This document shows positions 1-8,549 of a stretch of DNA of 27,448 bases, piece after piece (the stretch's first letter is position 1; every line of letters begins with the position of its first letter). The position numbers were made by a program, and so were the translations under genes. This stretch comes from Gemmatimonadota bacterium. GTDB taxonomy: Bacteria > Gemmatimonadota > Gemmatimonadetes > Gemmatimonadales > GWC2-71-9. The notes under the pieces were generated by a model, which did not search any database, had not been told where the DNA came from, and was given only the letters and a program-made list of their open reading frames with translations. The stretch is taken from positions 1-27,448 of the forward strand of contig JAOTWK010000010.1 of the NCBI GenBank assembly GCA_029862935.1, written 5' to 3'.

Positions 1-1
1 T

Positions 2-1009
2 GAAGCCGCGTTTCGGGTTGATGGTCGGCGGTTTCCGAAAGGGACGTACGTGGTTCCCTTGCGGCAGCCCTACGCCTCCTTCGCGCACACGTTACTGTCC
101 AATCAGGTGTATCCCAATCTTCGACAGTATCCGGGCGGCCCGCCCCTCGCACCGTACGACGTGACGGCCCACACGCTACCGTTACTCATGGGTATCGAGG
201 CTATCGCCGTGGACGAGCCCCTGAGTGCTGGGCTCTCTGCGCCCATCGCCGTGCCCGAGCTGAAATACACCACCCCGTCGGACCTCTCAGGTGATCGAGC
301 ACCCCGCATGGCGGTGTACAAGTCGTGGCGCGAGCCCATGCCGGAGGGATGGACACGCTGGCTCCTCGATCGACACGCGGTTCCCTACGACACACTGCAT
401 GATGCCGACGTCCGGGCGGGCAGCCTGGAGCGCTATGATGTGTTCTTGATCGAAGATCAATCGGCCGAAGACGTCGTCGCCGGCTGGTCGAGCGAGGCCA
501 TGCCGGCACCGTACGCGGGCGGGCTCGGCAGGAACGGCGTCGACGCCGTTCGGGCTTTCGTCGAGCGAGGCGGCCGAGTGATCGCGATTGGTCAGGCCAC
601 CGACTTCGCCATTGAGGCGCTGGATCTGGATGTGCGGAACAGGGTGGAGGGGTTGGAGTCGCAGGATTTCTACATCCCGGGCTCGATCCTACGGCTCAGG
701 TTGGAGCGCGACGGTGCGTTGACGCGTGACCTTCCCGAGCACACGAGTGCGTGGTACTGGCGGAGCAGCAGGGCGTTCGACGTTTCTGACCCGCGGGCTC
801 GGGTGATTGCCCGGTACGGTGATGGAGACCCCGTTCTGTCCGGATGGGCTCTTGGGCACGAACACGTCGCGGGCAAAGCGGCACTTGTCGAGGTCACGGT
901 CGGTGACGGGTCCGTGGTGCTGTTCGGCTTCCCGCCGAACTACAGAGGACAGACGATTGCTACGTGGCCGTTGCTCTTCAACGCGATGCGCTATCGGCGC
1001 GGGTCATAG
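2..1009 (+). CDS. M14-type zinc carboxypeptidase, C-terminal part (5' truncated)
   Basis: The reading frame is open from base 2 to a TAG at 1007-1009, so the gene starts before the window; GTG at 50 is merely an internal valine. The visible 335 residues match, from memory of the family, the tail of large secreted M14-like carboxypeptidases. They include the stretch YPNLRQYPGGPPLAPYDVTA, then a glutamine-amidotransferase-like domain (MAVYKSWREPMPEGWTRWLL, then a VFLIED strand, then a GGRVIAIG strand). The zinc-binding H-x-x-E and the catalytic Glu would lie in the missing N-terminal part, so activity cannot be judged here. Such enzymes are normally exported and trim peptides from the C-terminus. 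A DUF2461 gene follows 23 bases downstream on the same strand. Confidence 0.72.
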   Translation, partial: EAAFRVDGRRFPKGTYVVPLRQPYASFAHTLLSNQVYPNLRQYPGGPPLAPYDVTAHTLPLLMGIEAIAVDEPLSAGLSAPIAVPELKYTTPSDLSGDRAPRMAVYKSWREPMPEGWTRWLLDRHAVPYDTLHDADVRAGSLERYDVFLIEDQSAEDVVAGWSSEAMPAPYAGGLGRNGVDAVRAFVERGGRVIAIGQATDFAIEALDLDVRNRVEGLESQDFYIPGSILRLRLERDGALTRDLPEHTSAWYWRSSRAFDVSDPRARVIARYGDGDPVLSGWALGHEHVAGKAALVEVTVGDGSVVLFGFPPNYRGQTIATWPLLFNAMRYRRGS

Positions 1010-1032
1010 AGTTTACAGAGGGATCCTTGATC

Positions 1033-1719
1033 ATGTCCGGTCCACATATTGCGCCAGCGCTTTTCACTTTTCTGCGGCAGCTCAAGCGAAACAACAATCG
1101 TGCGTGGTTTCAGGAGCACAAGAAGCGTTACGAATCCGACGTGCGAGATCCGCTGCTCCGCTTCATCGCCGAGTTCCGCCCCCATTTGCACAAGATCAGC
1201 TTGCACTATGTGGCCGACGCGCGGCCTATGGGCGGCTCGCTGTTTCGGATCTACCGCGACACACGCTTCTCACGGGACAAGAGCCCCTACAAAACCGTCG
1301 CGGCGGTGCAATTTCGGCACGAGAAGGGCAAGGACGTGCACGCGCCGGGATTCTATCTTCACCTGGAGCCGGGCAACGTGTTTGCGGGAGTCGGGCTCTG
1401 GCATCCGAGCGGTGATCCGCTGCGCATGGTTCGCGATGCGATTGCAGAGCACCCCGACCGGTGGAACAAGGTGCTGCGCAAGCGAACCTTCCGAGACCGT
1501 TATGAGCTGGCCGGGGAGCTCCTCAAGCGACCGCCGCGGGGATACGATCCCAAGCACCCCATGATCGAAGATCTCAAGCGGAAGGACTTCATTGCGGTGA
1601 CGCAGTTTGACGAGAAGCAGGCGTGCTCTTCAGCCTTCCTCAAGGAGTATGTTGCTGCGACCCGAGCGGCGACGCCGTTCATGGAGTTTCTCACGCGGGC
1701 CGTTGGATTGCCTTGGTGA
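1033..1719 (+). CDS. DUF2461 family protein (TIGR02453-like)
   Basis: The 228-residue protein has the family's features: an N-terminal FLRQLKRNNNRAWFQEHKKR segment, then GGSLFRIYRDTRFSRDKSPY and FYLHLEPGNVFAGVGLWHP. Family function is unknown, and members are soluble cytoplasmic proteins of about 220 residues, so this one is full length. ATG at 1033 was chosen because it gives the family N-terminus. The GTG at 964 in the same frame would overlap the upstream gene and add unrelated residues. GAGGGATCC at 1018-1026 provides a Shine-Dalgarno sequence. The gene lies between two peptidase genes, but nothing suggests a shared function. Confidence 0.85.
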   Translation: MSGPHIAPALFTFLRQLKRNNNRAWFQEHKKRYESDVRDPLLRFIAEFRPHLHKISLHYVADARPMGGSLFRIYRDTRFSRDKSPYKTVAAVQFRHEKGKDVHAPGFYLHLEPGNVFAGVGLWHPSGDPLRMVRDAIAEHPDRWNKVLRKRTFRDRYELAGELLKRPPRGYDPKHPMIEDLKRKDFIAVTQFDEKQACSSAFLKEYVAATRAATPFMEFLTRAVGLPW

Positions 1720-1780
1720 GGAAAGCGGACGTTAGCGTCGGATGTTCATCGCACTCGGGAACCTCTCTTCTGGGAGAGCC

Positions 1781-3580
1781 ATGATGAGATATGCCAGTCT
1801 TCTGGGCCTGCTGCTCGGCATGATGCTGGGCACGGCTTGCGTCGACACCGTGTTTCGCAGCGAGGTCGACGCCTTTCTCTCCGGATACGAAGCGGAGATG
1901 CAGCAGCTCTACTATGACTGGAGTCGGGCCGATTGGGCGAGCAACACGCGGATCGTGGAGGGGGACACCACCAATGCCGCCCGCACGCGGGTCACACGCG
2001 AGGCATATCTCCGCTTTGCTGGGAGCGTGGAGAACGTCGATACGATCCGCTCGTATCTCTCCCGTCGCGGGAAGTTGACCGATCTCCAGGTTCGCCAACT
2101 CGACAAGATGCTTGCCCTCGCTGCCGAGGGGCCGATGGCAGTTCGTGAAATCGTGGAGCGGAGGGTTGCGGCAGAGACTGAGCAGGTCGAGCGGCTCTAT
2201 GGCTTCGAGTTCAGAGTCGGGCGCCGGCCGGTCACCCCGAACGTGATGGACGATCTCCTGAGAACCAGCAACGTGCTCGCTGAGCGGCGGGCGGTGTGGG
2301 AGGCGTCCAAGGACGTGGGGCGTGTGCTCAAGCCCACATTCTTTGAGCTCCGCGACTTGCGGAACCAAACGGTTCAGGCATTGGGATACCCGGACTTCTT
2401 TGCCTATCAGGTGTCAGACTACGGCCTGAGCGCTGAGGAGATGCTGCGTCTATGCGATGAGCTGGTGCGGCAGCTCCGGCCGCTGTATCGGGAACTGCAT
2501 ACATGGGCGCGCTACGAGCTGGCGGCCAAGTACGGTGCGGAAGTACCAGAGCTACTGCCGGCCCACTGGCTGCCGAACCGGTGGGGACAGGATTGGAGTG
2601 CGTTAATCGAGGTGCAGGGCATCAATGTGGATTCTTCCATCGGGGCGCACACACCCGAGTGGGTGATGGAGCAGGGCGAGGCATTCTACGTGAGTCTGGG
2701 CTTCGATGAGCTGCCGCAGTCCTTTTGGGAGCGCTCCTCGCTGTACCCACTACCCGCAGGCGCCGTCTACAAGAAGAACACGCACGCGTCCGCTTGGCAT
2801 CTCGATTTGGACACGGATGTTCGGTCACTCATGAGCGTGGAGCCGGATCCCTATTGGTACGAGACGGTCCATCACGAGTTGGGGCACGTCTACTACTTCA
2901 TGAGCTACAGCACCCCGACCGTGCCGCTCGTGCTCCGTGAGGGGGCGAACCGCGCATACCACGAAGCCCTCGGGAGCATGATCGGACTCGCGGCTTCGCA
3001 GCGCCAGTTTCTCGTGAACCGCGGACTCGCGGACGCCGGTGCCCAAGTAGACGAGACTGCCAAGCTGCTCAAAGAAGCCCTGAATCACGTCGTGTTCATT
3101 CCGTGGTCAGCAGGCGTGATGACGCGGTTCGAGCAGGCGCTCTACGCCACCCCGCTTTCAGTCGATGTCTTGAACACGAGATGGTGGGATCTGGTCCGCC
3201 GCTACCAGGGCATCGAGCCGCCGAGCCCACGCGGCGAAGACCATGCAGACGCGCTCAGCAAGACGCACATCACCGATGATGCGGGGCAGTACTACGACTA
3301 CGCACTCGCCGAGGCGTTGTTGTTTCAATTGCACCAGCACATCGCGACGGAGATCTTGGAGCAATCGCCGTACGACACGGATTACTACGGCAGTGCGAAC
3401 GTGGGCCAGTTCTTACGAGATCTCATGGCCCCTGGCGCCAGTCGACCGTGGCAAGAGGTGTTACAGGAAACCACGGGCCGAGAGCTCGATGCGCAGGCGA
3501 TGGTCGAGTACTTCCAGCCGCTCCACGAGTGGTTGGTGGAACAGAACGAAGGCCGCACCCACACGCTGCCGGCGCTCTGA
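1781..3580 (+). CDS. M2 family (ACE-like) peptidyl-dipeptidase, lipoprotein
   Basis: The 599-residue metallopeptidase resembles angiotensin-converting enzyme, which removes dipeptides from peptide C-termini. The zinc site is visible as HELGH at residues 365-369 inside YETVHHELGHVYYFMSY. The third ligand is probably Glu395 in YHEALGSMIGLAA, 26 residues downstream. The N-terminus is a lipoprotein signal with Cys18 in LGTAC, so the enzyme is probably anchored in the cell envelope. The start is ATG 1781 or the adjacent ATG 1784; GGGAGAG at 1772-1778 fits 1784 slightly better. An in-frame ATG at 1742 would put 13 residues before the signal peptide and is less likely. Length is normal for single-domain bacterial M2 enzymes. 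The gene converges with the VKOR gene 26 bases downstream. Confidence 0.88.
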   Translation: MMRYASLLGLLLGMMLGTACVDTVFRSEVDAFLSGYEAEMQQLYYDWSRADWASNTRIVEGDTTNAARTRVTREAYLRFAGSVENVDTIRSYLSRRGKLTDLQVRQLDKMLALAAEGPMAVREIVERRVAAETEQVERLYGFEFRVGRRPVTPNVMDDLLRTSNVLAERRAVWEASKDVGRVLKPTFFELRDLRNQTVQALGYPDFFAYQVSDYGLSAEEMLRLCDELVRQLRPLYRELHTWARYELAAKYGAEVPELLPAHWLPNRWGQDWSALIEVQGINVDSSIGAHTPEWVMEQGEAFYVSLGFDELPQSFWERSSLYPLPAGAVYKKNTHASAWHLDLDTDVRSLMSVEPDPYWYETVHHELGHVYYFMSYSTPTVPLVLREGANRAYHEALGSMIGLAASQRQFLVNRGLADAGAQVDETAKLLKEALNHVVFIPWSAGVMTRFEQALYATPLSVDVLNTRWWDLVRRYQGIEPPSPRGEDHADALSKTHITDDAGQYYDYALAEALLFQLHQHIATEILEQSPYDTDYYGSANVGQFLRDLMAPGASRPWQEVLQETTGRELDAQAMVEYFQPLHEWLVEQNEGRTHTLPAL

Positions 3581-3606
3581 TTTGTGGCAGTCGCCCCCAA
3601 TGCCCT

Positions 3607-4905
3607 CTATGACAGAGGTGGGTGCGGGGCCGCGAGGTGCGCCCAGGCGGTTGTGCCGGGTCCCGCGGACAGCCACAGCAGTGCCGTCATGATGAACGCA
3701 CTGCTGAGGCACCACAAGCAGGTCGCTCCGATCACGAATGGCTCGAGAAACGTGAGGTAGATCGAGAACAAGGTCCCCGAAAACGTCATCGCGAGGAGCG
3801 CGAGTTTGGCCCACTGAGCCGCACGACTCGAGTTGCGGCGAGCGATCGCCCAGGCTGTGATGATCGTCGCATAGCCGACTAGACCCGCGAGTCCAACCGG
3901 AATCCCCCCGAAGAGCGTCGCGTACGGACTTTGCTGCACCGCGTTGCAGTCGCCCACTGGGCCGCAGACGGCAGGGGTCCCGCTCGCTTCCACGAACGTA
4001 AGGTAGGTAGCGACGCCGAGGCCTGCGGCTGCCCAGGCCGGGACCGCTCCACTCAATCGGGTGGCCGTCCAGTGCGGCGAGCGGCTGGCAACCAAAATGA
4101 CGCTCACGATCATCGCAACCAGCACGAACACTGATAGGCTGTTCCCGACCGGATCGCGGCGAAATCTGTCGAGCATCGTCTCCCGTTCGACCGGGATTTC
4201 CTGGAGGGTCCTTGCTGTGGCGCTCGGTCGATGAGGCGGAGCCGTGGCGATGGCAACCGCTGTCGAATCCGAGACGGATGGTGGCACGGGCGGTCGGGTG
4301 GTCGCGCGGTCAGGCGGGAGTGATGTGTCGGTGGTGGCCACGTCCGGTTGCGGATTCGGTTCGGGCTCAGGCGCCGAATCCGATGCTATCACAGCTCCCT
4401 CAACCGGGATCCGGGCGATTTCCGTTTCGAGGCCTTCGATGCTCGGCCAATCGAGCCCACGCTCCGCGAGTGCCTCGCGAATGATGACGGGAAACTGCTG
4501 AGGAATCTCGAGTGACCCCACGAGGACCGTTTCGCCCACGATGAGGCGTGGCACGCCGCTGCGATCGCGCGGGATCCCAAAGCTGGTGGTTGTTCGCTCG
4601 TAGTACGGTCCGCCCGCCTGCTTGGACGCGTCGATGAGGAGCACCTCGAGGGTGCCATTGGTCACCAGGTAGAAGGCAGCATCTTCGCGAGGCACCGTCG
4701 GGTCTATCCAGACACGAGCCTGCCCGCCGAAACGCTCGAACATCGGCGGGAGATCGTCATTGATCACCTTGTGGCAGTGGGAGCATGTGGGTGCGAAGAA
4801 GAGCACTGCGCGCACGACGGGCTGGTCCTGCGCGCTGAACGGCGCAGCGATCGGCACTATGCCCACCAGAATCCAGAGGACTCCCCACAACCCAATGCTC
4901 TGCAT
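3607..4905 (-). CDS. Thioredoxin-like / vitamin K epoxide reductase (VKOR) fusion membrane protein
   Basis: The 432-residue membrane protein has a signal or anchor helix at about 5-22, then a thioredoxin-like domain with Cys41-Ser-His-Cys44 (FFAPTCSHCHKV). A Pro-rich linker at about 176-235 and a VKOR four-helix domain at about 255-412 follow. The VKOR domain shows the loop pair Cys314 and Cys320 (VCGPVGDCNAV), the conserved Ser/Gly-rich helix start (QQSPYATLFGGIPVG), and the active-site CLWC at 396-399. Bacterial VKORs re-oxidise DsbA-like proteins and pass electrons to quinone, which supports disulfide formation in exported proteins. In well-known bacterial fusions the thioredoxin domain is C-terminal; here it is N-terminal. 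The ATG at 4905 is preceded on the minus strand by AGGAGATGGAG. The envelope cysteine pairs in nearby lipoproteins are possible clients, which is speculation. Confidence 0.85.
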   Translation of the reverse strand: MQSIGLWGVLWILVGIVPIAAPFSAQDQPVVRAVLFFAPTCSHCHKVINDDLPPMFERFGGQARVWIDPTVPREDAAFYLVTNGTLEVLLIDASKQAGGPYYERTTTSFGIPRDRSGVPRLIVGETVLVGSLEIPQQFPVIIREALAERGLDWPSIEGLETEIARIPVEGAVIASDSAPEPEPNPQPDVATTDTSLPPDRATTRPPVPPSVSDSTAVAIATAPPHRPSATARTLQEIPVERETMLDRFRRDPVGNSLSVFVLVAMIVSVILVASRSPHWTATRLSGAVPAWAAAGLGVATYLTFVEASGTPAVCGPVGDCNAVQQSPYATLFGGIPVGLAGLVGYATIITAWAIARRNSSRAAQWAKLALLAMTFSGTLFSIYLTFLEPFVIGATCLWCLSSAFIMTALLWLSAGPGTTAWAHLAAPHPPLS

Positions 4906-5082
4906 GGCGCTCCATCTCCTCTGCCGTGCCGCTCGGAACTTACTTCGGGCTCCTGGCGGCTACCAACAACCGGGGCTACCGAGCAGTGCCGTGCCAGTTC
5001 CAGCTGACCCCTCCCGCTCGGGCGTCCGGCGCCTATCTTCCACACGCCAAGAGCTGGCACGAATTCCAAGTGGTAGGAGTCG

Positions 5083-5184
5083 ATGGGGTATCCGAAGAAA
5101 CATCGTGGCAGAAGAAAGATCGGCAGCAAGCGTCGCCGCATGCGCCGCAAGCGTCGCAAGGGCCAGCGGCTGCGCAAGAAGTAG
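5083..5184 (+). CDS. 33-residue basic protein, bS22/AURKAIP1-COX24-like (probable small ribosomal protein)
   Basis: A short reading frame encodes 33 residues, roughly two thirds Arg or Lys, beginning MGYPKKHRGRRKIG and ending RRKGQRLRKK. AGGAG at 5075-5079 precedes the ATG by three bases, and a perfect hairpin follows 42 bases after the stop. The pattern RRRM(R)RKRRK in the second half resembles the bacterial AURKAIP1/COX24-domain proteins, including the small mycobacterial ribosomal protein bS22, which are also about 33 residues. The match rests on composition and pattern from memory, not an alignment. Such proteins sit in rRNA grooves of the small subunit. A DNA- or RNA-binding role unrelated to the ribosome is the alternative. 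Reading in frame with a good ribosome-binding site and its own hairpin argues against chance. Confidence 0.72.
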   Translation: MGYPKKHRGRRKIGSKRRRMRRKRRKGQRLRKK

Positions 5185-5226
5185 CCTCCCCAAACGCAAC
5201 GTCTTTCTCCATACGTCACTGACCGG

Positions 5227-5267
5227 GCCGTCACCGGCCGCGGGTATCTCTCGCGGCCGGTGACGGC
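5227..5267 (+). terminator. Perfect 16-bp hairpin, probable terminator of the small basic protein gene
   Basis: GCCGTCACCGGCCGCG at 5227-5242 is repeated exactly as its reverse complement at 5252-5267 around a 9-base loop. It lies 42 bases after the stop of the 33-residue gene and before the PadR gene. No strong T-run follows (TCGTGTATTCG), so it may act with Rho or serve mainly as an mRNA-stabilising 3' end. The perfect stem is seen directly; the role is inferred. Confidence 0.7.
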
Positions 5268-5380
5268 TCGTGTATTCGATGGGCTTTTCGTCTACTTGTG
5301 GACCCTAGGTACGGGCGATATGTATAGGCGAAGTTGCCAGGAAGCGCCGGCCTGCAGACCCGTCACGGAAGAGGTTCCTC

Positions 5381-5755
5381 GTGGTCGATCCCCAAGTCGA
5401 ATCGCATTTGCCGCTCACACCACTTTCCAGCCACGTGCTGCTCTCACTCGTTGATGAAGAGCGCCATGGGTACGGCATCATGAAGGAGATCGAGCACATG
5501 ACGGGCACCAAGGGATCGACGGCAACCGGTCCCGTGTATCTCGCTGCGCAACGGCTGCTCGAGACCGGCTTGATTGAGGAATCGGATAAGCGACCGGACC
5601 CCGAGTTCGACGACCAGCGTCGCAAGTACTATCGGCTCACCGATCTCGGTCGCCGAGTTGCGACCGCCGAGGTCCAGCGCATGGCGCGACTCGTGGGAAT
5701 CGCATTTGACAAGCGACTGCTGGGTGGAACGATCACGCTTCCTGACTCTCCGTAG
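5381..5755 (+). CDS. PadR family transcriptional regulator
   Basis: The 124-residue protein has a PadR winged helix. The N-terminal LSSHVLLSLVDEERHGYGIM, the recognition region GPVYLAAQRLLETGLIEE, and the wing DDQRRKYYRLTDLGRRV are the family signature. It is a dimeric cytoplasmic repressor type. The start is GTG at 5381 with GAAGAGG at 5367-5373. Unlike many PadR genes, no ABC permease or other membrane gene follows in the same operon; the next gene is the convergent ppc. Its target and ligand therefore cannot be read from context. The 113 bases between the upstream hairpin and the start presumably hold its promoter. Confidence 0.88.
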   Translation: MVDPQVESHLPLTPLSSHVLLSLVDEERHGYGIMKEIEHMTGTKGSTATGPVYLAAQRLLETGLIEESDKRPDPEFDDQRRKYYRLTDLGRRVATAEVQRMARLVGIAFDKRLLGGTITLPDSP

Positions 5756-5849
5756 CAGCACCGTACTCACCGGGCGTACCACCGCCATTCACCTCCGTGG
5801 GGTTTGCATGCGTAGGACGTTCTTCGGAAAGACGACTGAAACGACCAAC

Positions 5850-5875
5850 AGCTAATGGCTGATGGCTGAAAGCTC
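5850..5875. repeat. GGCTGATGGCTGA intergenic repeat, ppc 3' side
   Basis: The sequence around 5850-5875 contains GGCTGATGGCTGAAAGCT, built from 7-base units of the GGCTGAT type. The 13-mer GGCTGATGGCTGA recurs exactly at about 8783-8795 on the other side of ppc. It touches the ppc stop codon at 5876-5878. Its function is unknown. Confidence 0.55.
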
Positions 5876-8542
5876 CTACCCCGTGTTCCTCATTCCCGCC
5901 GCAATCCCGTTCACGGTGACCAGCAGCGCTTGGAGCAGTGCGTCGTCTCGCGGTGCGTGTCGCAATCGGCAAAGGATTTCGGTTTGCACCAGGTTGATGG
6001 GGTCGACGTAGGGATTGCGTACATCGATTGAGCGACGCAATACGGGGTTGTCTTCGAGAAGCCCAGCGTGACCGGTCACCGCGAGCACAGCCTCCTGGGC
6101 GCGACGCAGTCGGTGGCGCAGGTCCTCACCCAGCGGATGGAGCTCGGCCGGAACGAGGCGCTTGTCGTACTGTGCTGCGATGTCCGGCGCGGCCTTGGCC
6201 AATACCATCTCAAAGAGGCCGATCGTCGATCGAAAGAACGGCCACCTCGCATACATCTCTTTGAGCTGATCCAATCTGCCGGGCTGGATCTCGGCGCTCA
6301 GTGCTTCGGCAACACCGAGCCAACCAGGTAGCAGCAAGCGTGTCTGCATCCAGGCGAACACCCAGGGGATGGCACGCAGCGATTCGACACCGGTGCCCGG
6401 GCGGCGTCGTGCAGGTCGACTGCCAATCTTGAGCTCACCCAGCTCGATCTCGGGCGTCGCGGATCGGAAGTACGGTATGAACTCTGGGGTCTCGTAGACG
6501 AGTTGTCGATACGCGTCACGCGACGTACCGGCAAGCTGGCGCATCCGCATGCGCCATTCCGGCTGTGGTTGATCCGTTGGCGTGAGCGTCGCCTCGAGTG
6601 TGGCCGTGGTATACACCTCGAGCGTCCGAAGCGCGATGCCGGGCAGACCGAACTTGGCCGTGATCATCTCCCCCTGCTCGGTGACGCGCAGGCGGCCGTC
6701 GATGGATCCGGGCGGCTGTGACTGGATAGCCAAGTGCATCGGACCGCCGCCTCGACCCACTGTTCCACCGCGGCCGTGGAACAACGTGATTTCGACGTCG
6801 TGCTCTCGTGCCATGGCCACGATGGCTTCCTGTGCCTCATAGAGCTCCCATGCGGCTGCAAGCCGGCTGCCGTCTTTGGCCGAATCCGAGTAGCCGAGCA
6901 TCACTTCCTGTCGGCCGTCGATGTGGTGCCTGTACCAGGGAACCGCCAGGAGCTCGTTCAACGACGCGCCGGCGCCGCGCAAATCGGAGACGGTCTCGAA
7001 CAGCGGTACGACTCTGAGTGGCGGAGTCACGCCTGCGGCCATTTGCAGGAGTTCGACGACCAGCACGTCTGACGGACGCTCCGCCATCGAGATCACGTAC
7101 GCGCCCAGCGAGTCGCGACGAATCGTCGCTGCGGAGCGGAACGTCTCGAGCACGTCATGCACGTCGTCGCTGAACCTGCGGGTGTCTTCGAAGGCGTCGG
7201 CGATCGGCTCGCCACCTGCCTTCAGCGCGTCGCTCAGGAATTGTTGCCGTTGCTGCTCGTCCCACTCGGCGTATGCACCGAGGTTGCACGCGCGAGTCAC
7301 GGCGTCGAGTGCCTCGGTGTGTCGCGTCGCCTCCTGACGGAGATCGAGACGAACGAGCGTCAGGCCAAAGCAGGTGACGCGGCGCAGGATGTCCAGTAGG
7401 CGACCGCCGGCCAGCAGTTGGCCGGCGGTTTTCTCCAAGGAGCGCGCGCAGAGGTGCAGCGGCTCAGCCAGGTCCTCCACATCCCAGTACATCCGCGATG
7501 CGACGCTCGGGTCCGGCTCGCGACCCTCGAGCAAAACTTCGATGCCGTCACGCGTCGCCAGGAGTCGATCGCATACCTCTCGCAGCAGCGCACGATACGG
7601 TTCGCGTGCGCCGTCCACTCTCTCCATCAGCTCTGCACTGCCGTCGTTCAGGGACAGCTCGGCGCGCAGCGCAGCGATATCCTGGGAGTACAGGTCGGCT
7701 GCCATCCATCGCGCGAGGAGGCACGCCTCGACCGTCACCTCAGGCGTGACGTTGGGGTTGCCGTCCCGGTCTCCGCCCATCCACGAGCCGAATCGGAACG
7801 GGACCACGTCAATCGGGAGCGTTGTGCCGCCTACGGCGTTGAGTGCCCGATCCAGAGCCCGCATATGGGCCGGTACCGCGTCCCACAGGGTTTGCTCGAA
7901 GAACACGAGCCCCCACTTCACCTCGTCGATCGGTGTCGGACGCTCGTGTTGTACTTCGTCGGTCTTCCACGCGATCGTGATCTCGCGCAGCAGCGCGTCC
8001 CCTACGGCGTCACGCTCGGCCGGTGTGAGATCCGGTCTGTCGCGCTCACCCAGAAGATCTGCGATGCGTCGCTGCGTCTGCCTCAGCGTGCGGCGTACGA
8101 CTTCGGTCGGGTGTGCCGTGAGCACGAGTTCGATACGTTGGCGGGTTACTTCCTCGAAGATGCGCTCAGCTGGTACGCCCGCAGTGAGGAGTCTCGAAAA
8201 TGTGTCCTCGAACGATGCGCGTTGCGGGTGTGCGTGCGGGTCGCGCTGGTATGCGCGACGGCGTCGAATACGGTGATGCTGCTCCGCGATGTTGCCGAGG
8301 GTCAGGAAATGCGCGAACGCACGTGCGATGGGGAGTGCATCGCCAATCTCAAGTCCCTGAAGGAACTCGTCGAGTTGTGCGAAACACGCTGTCTCTCCCC
8401 GGCGCGCGCGCTTGGAAAGTGAGCGTACGTGCTCGACCTTCTCGAAGAGCGGTACGCCTGCCTGCGTGCGCAGCGTCTCGCCGAGCAGGTTGCCGAGGAG
8501 ACGTACGTCATCGCGGAGTGGGAGGTGCGGATCGGTGGCCAC
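5876..8542 (-). CDS. ppc: Phosphoenolpyruvate carboxylase
   Basis: The 888-residue enzyme carboxylates phosphoenolpyruvate with bicarbonate to oxaloacetate, replenishing the TCA cycle in the cytoplasm. The catalytic-His signature LTAHPTEVVRRTL lies near residue 144. Further features are the substrate-site YSDSAKDGSRLAAAWELYEA, the glycine-rich FHGRGGTVGRGGGP loop with the active-site Arg, and the conserved C-terminal RNTG. The length is close to the roughly 880 residues of typical bacterial PEPC, so it is intact. GTG at 8542 is the likely start because it leads directly into the usual LRDDVRLLGNLLGE N-terminus. No clear Shine-Dalgarno sequence is visible before it. A low-complexity, CTGCC-rich (minus-strand) leader precedes it. 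It is a single-gene unit by its surroundings. Confidence 0.96.
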   Translation of the reverse strand: MATDPHLPLRDDVRLLGNLLGETLRTQAGVPLFEKVEHVRSLSKRARRGETACFAQLDEFLQGLEIGDALPIARAFAHFLTLGNIAEQHHRIRRRRAYQRDPHAHPQRASFEDTFSRLLTAGVPAERIFEEVTRQRIELVLTAHPTEVVRRTLRQTQRRIADLLGERDRPDLTPAERDAVGDALLREITIAWKTDEVQHERPTPIDEVKWGLVFFEQTLWDAVPAHMRALDRALNAVGGTTLPIDVVPFRFGSWMGGDRDGNPNVTPEVTVEACLLARWMAADLYSQDIAALRAELSLNDGSAELMERVDGAREPYRALLREVCDRLLATRDGIEVLLEGREPDPSVASRMYWDVEDLAEPLHLCARSLEKTAGQLLAGGRLLDILRRVTCFGLTLVRLDLRQEATRHTEALDAVTRACNLGAYAEWDEQQRQQFLSDALKAGGEPIADAFEDTRRFSDDVHDVLETFRSAATIRRDSLGAYVISMAERPSDVLVVELLQMAAGVTPPLRVVPLFETVSDLRGAGASLNELLAVPWYRHHIDGRQEVMLGYSDSAKDGSRLAAAWELYEAQEAIVAMAREHDVEITLFHGRGGTVGRGGGPMHLAIQSQPPGSIDGRLRVTEQGEMITAKFGLPGIALRTLEVYTTATLEATLTPTDQPQPEWRMRMRQLAGTSRDAYRQLVYETPEFIPYFRSATPEIELGELKIGSRPARRRPGTGVESLRAIPWVFAWMQTRLLLPGWLGVAEALSAEIQPGRLDQLKEMYARWPFFRSTIGLFEMVLAKAAPDIAAQYDKRLVPAELHPLGEDLRHRLRRAQEAVLAVTGHAGLLEDNPVLRRSIDVRNPYVDPINLVQTEILCRLRHAPRDDALLQALLVTVNGIAAGMRNTG

Positions 8543-8549
8543 GGCAGAT

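Noticed and set aside
1125..1140. GTTACGAATCCGACG in the DUF2461 gene resembles the activator palindrome.
   Set aside because: It lies within coding sequence that encodes conserved residues, only one arm matches, and no sigma-54 promoter is near.
4982..4996. TGGCACG followed by TGCT on the minus strand upstream of the VKOR gene, like a sigma-54 promoter.
   Set aside because: GG and GC are nine bases apart instead of ten, and no activator-type palindrome lies upstream.
5055..5061. TGGCACG on the plus strand just before the 33-residue gene.
   Set aside because: No TTGC-type -12 element follows at the right distance (AATTCCAAG), and it lies too close to the start codon.
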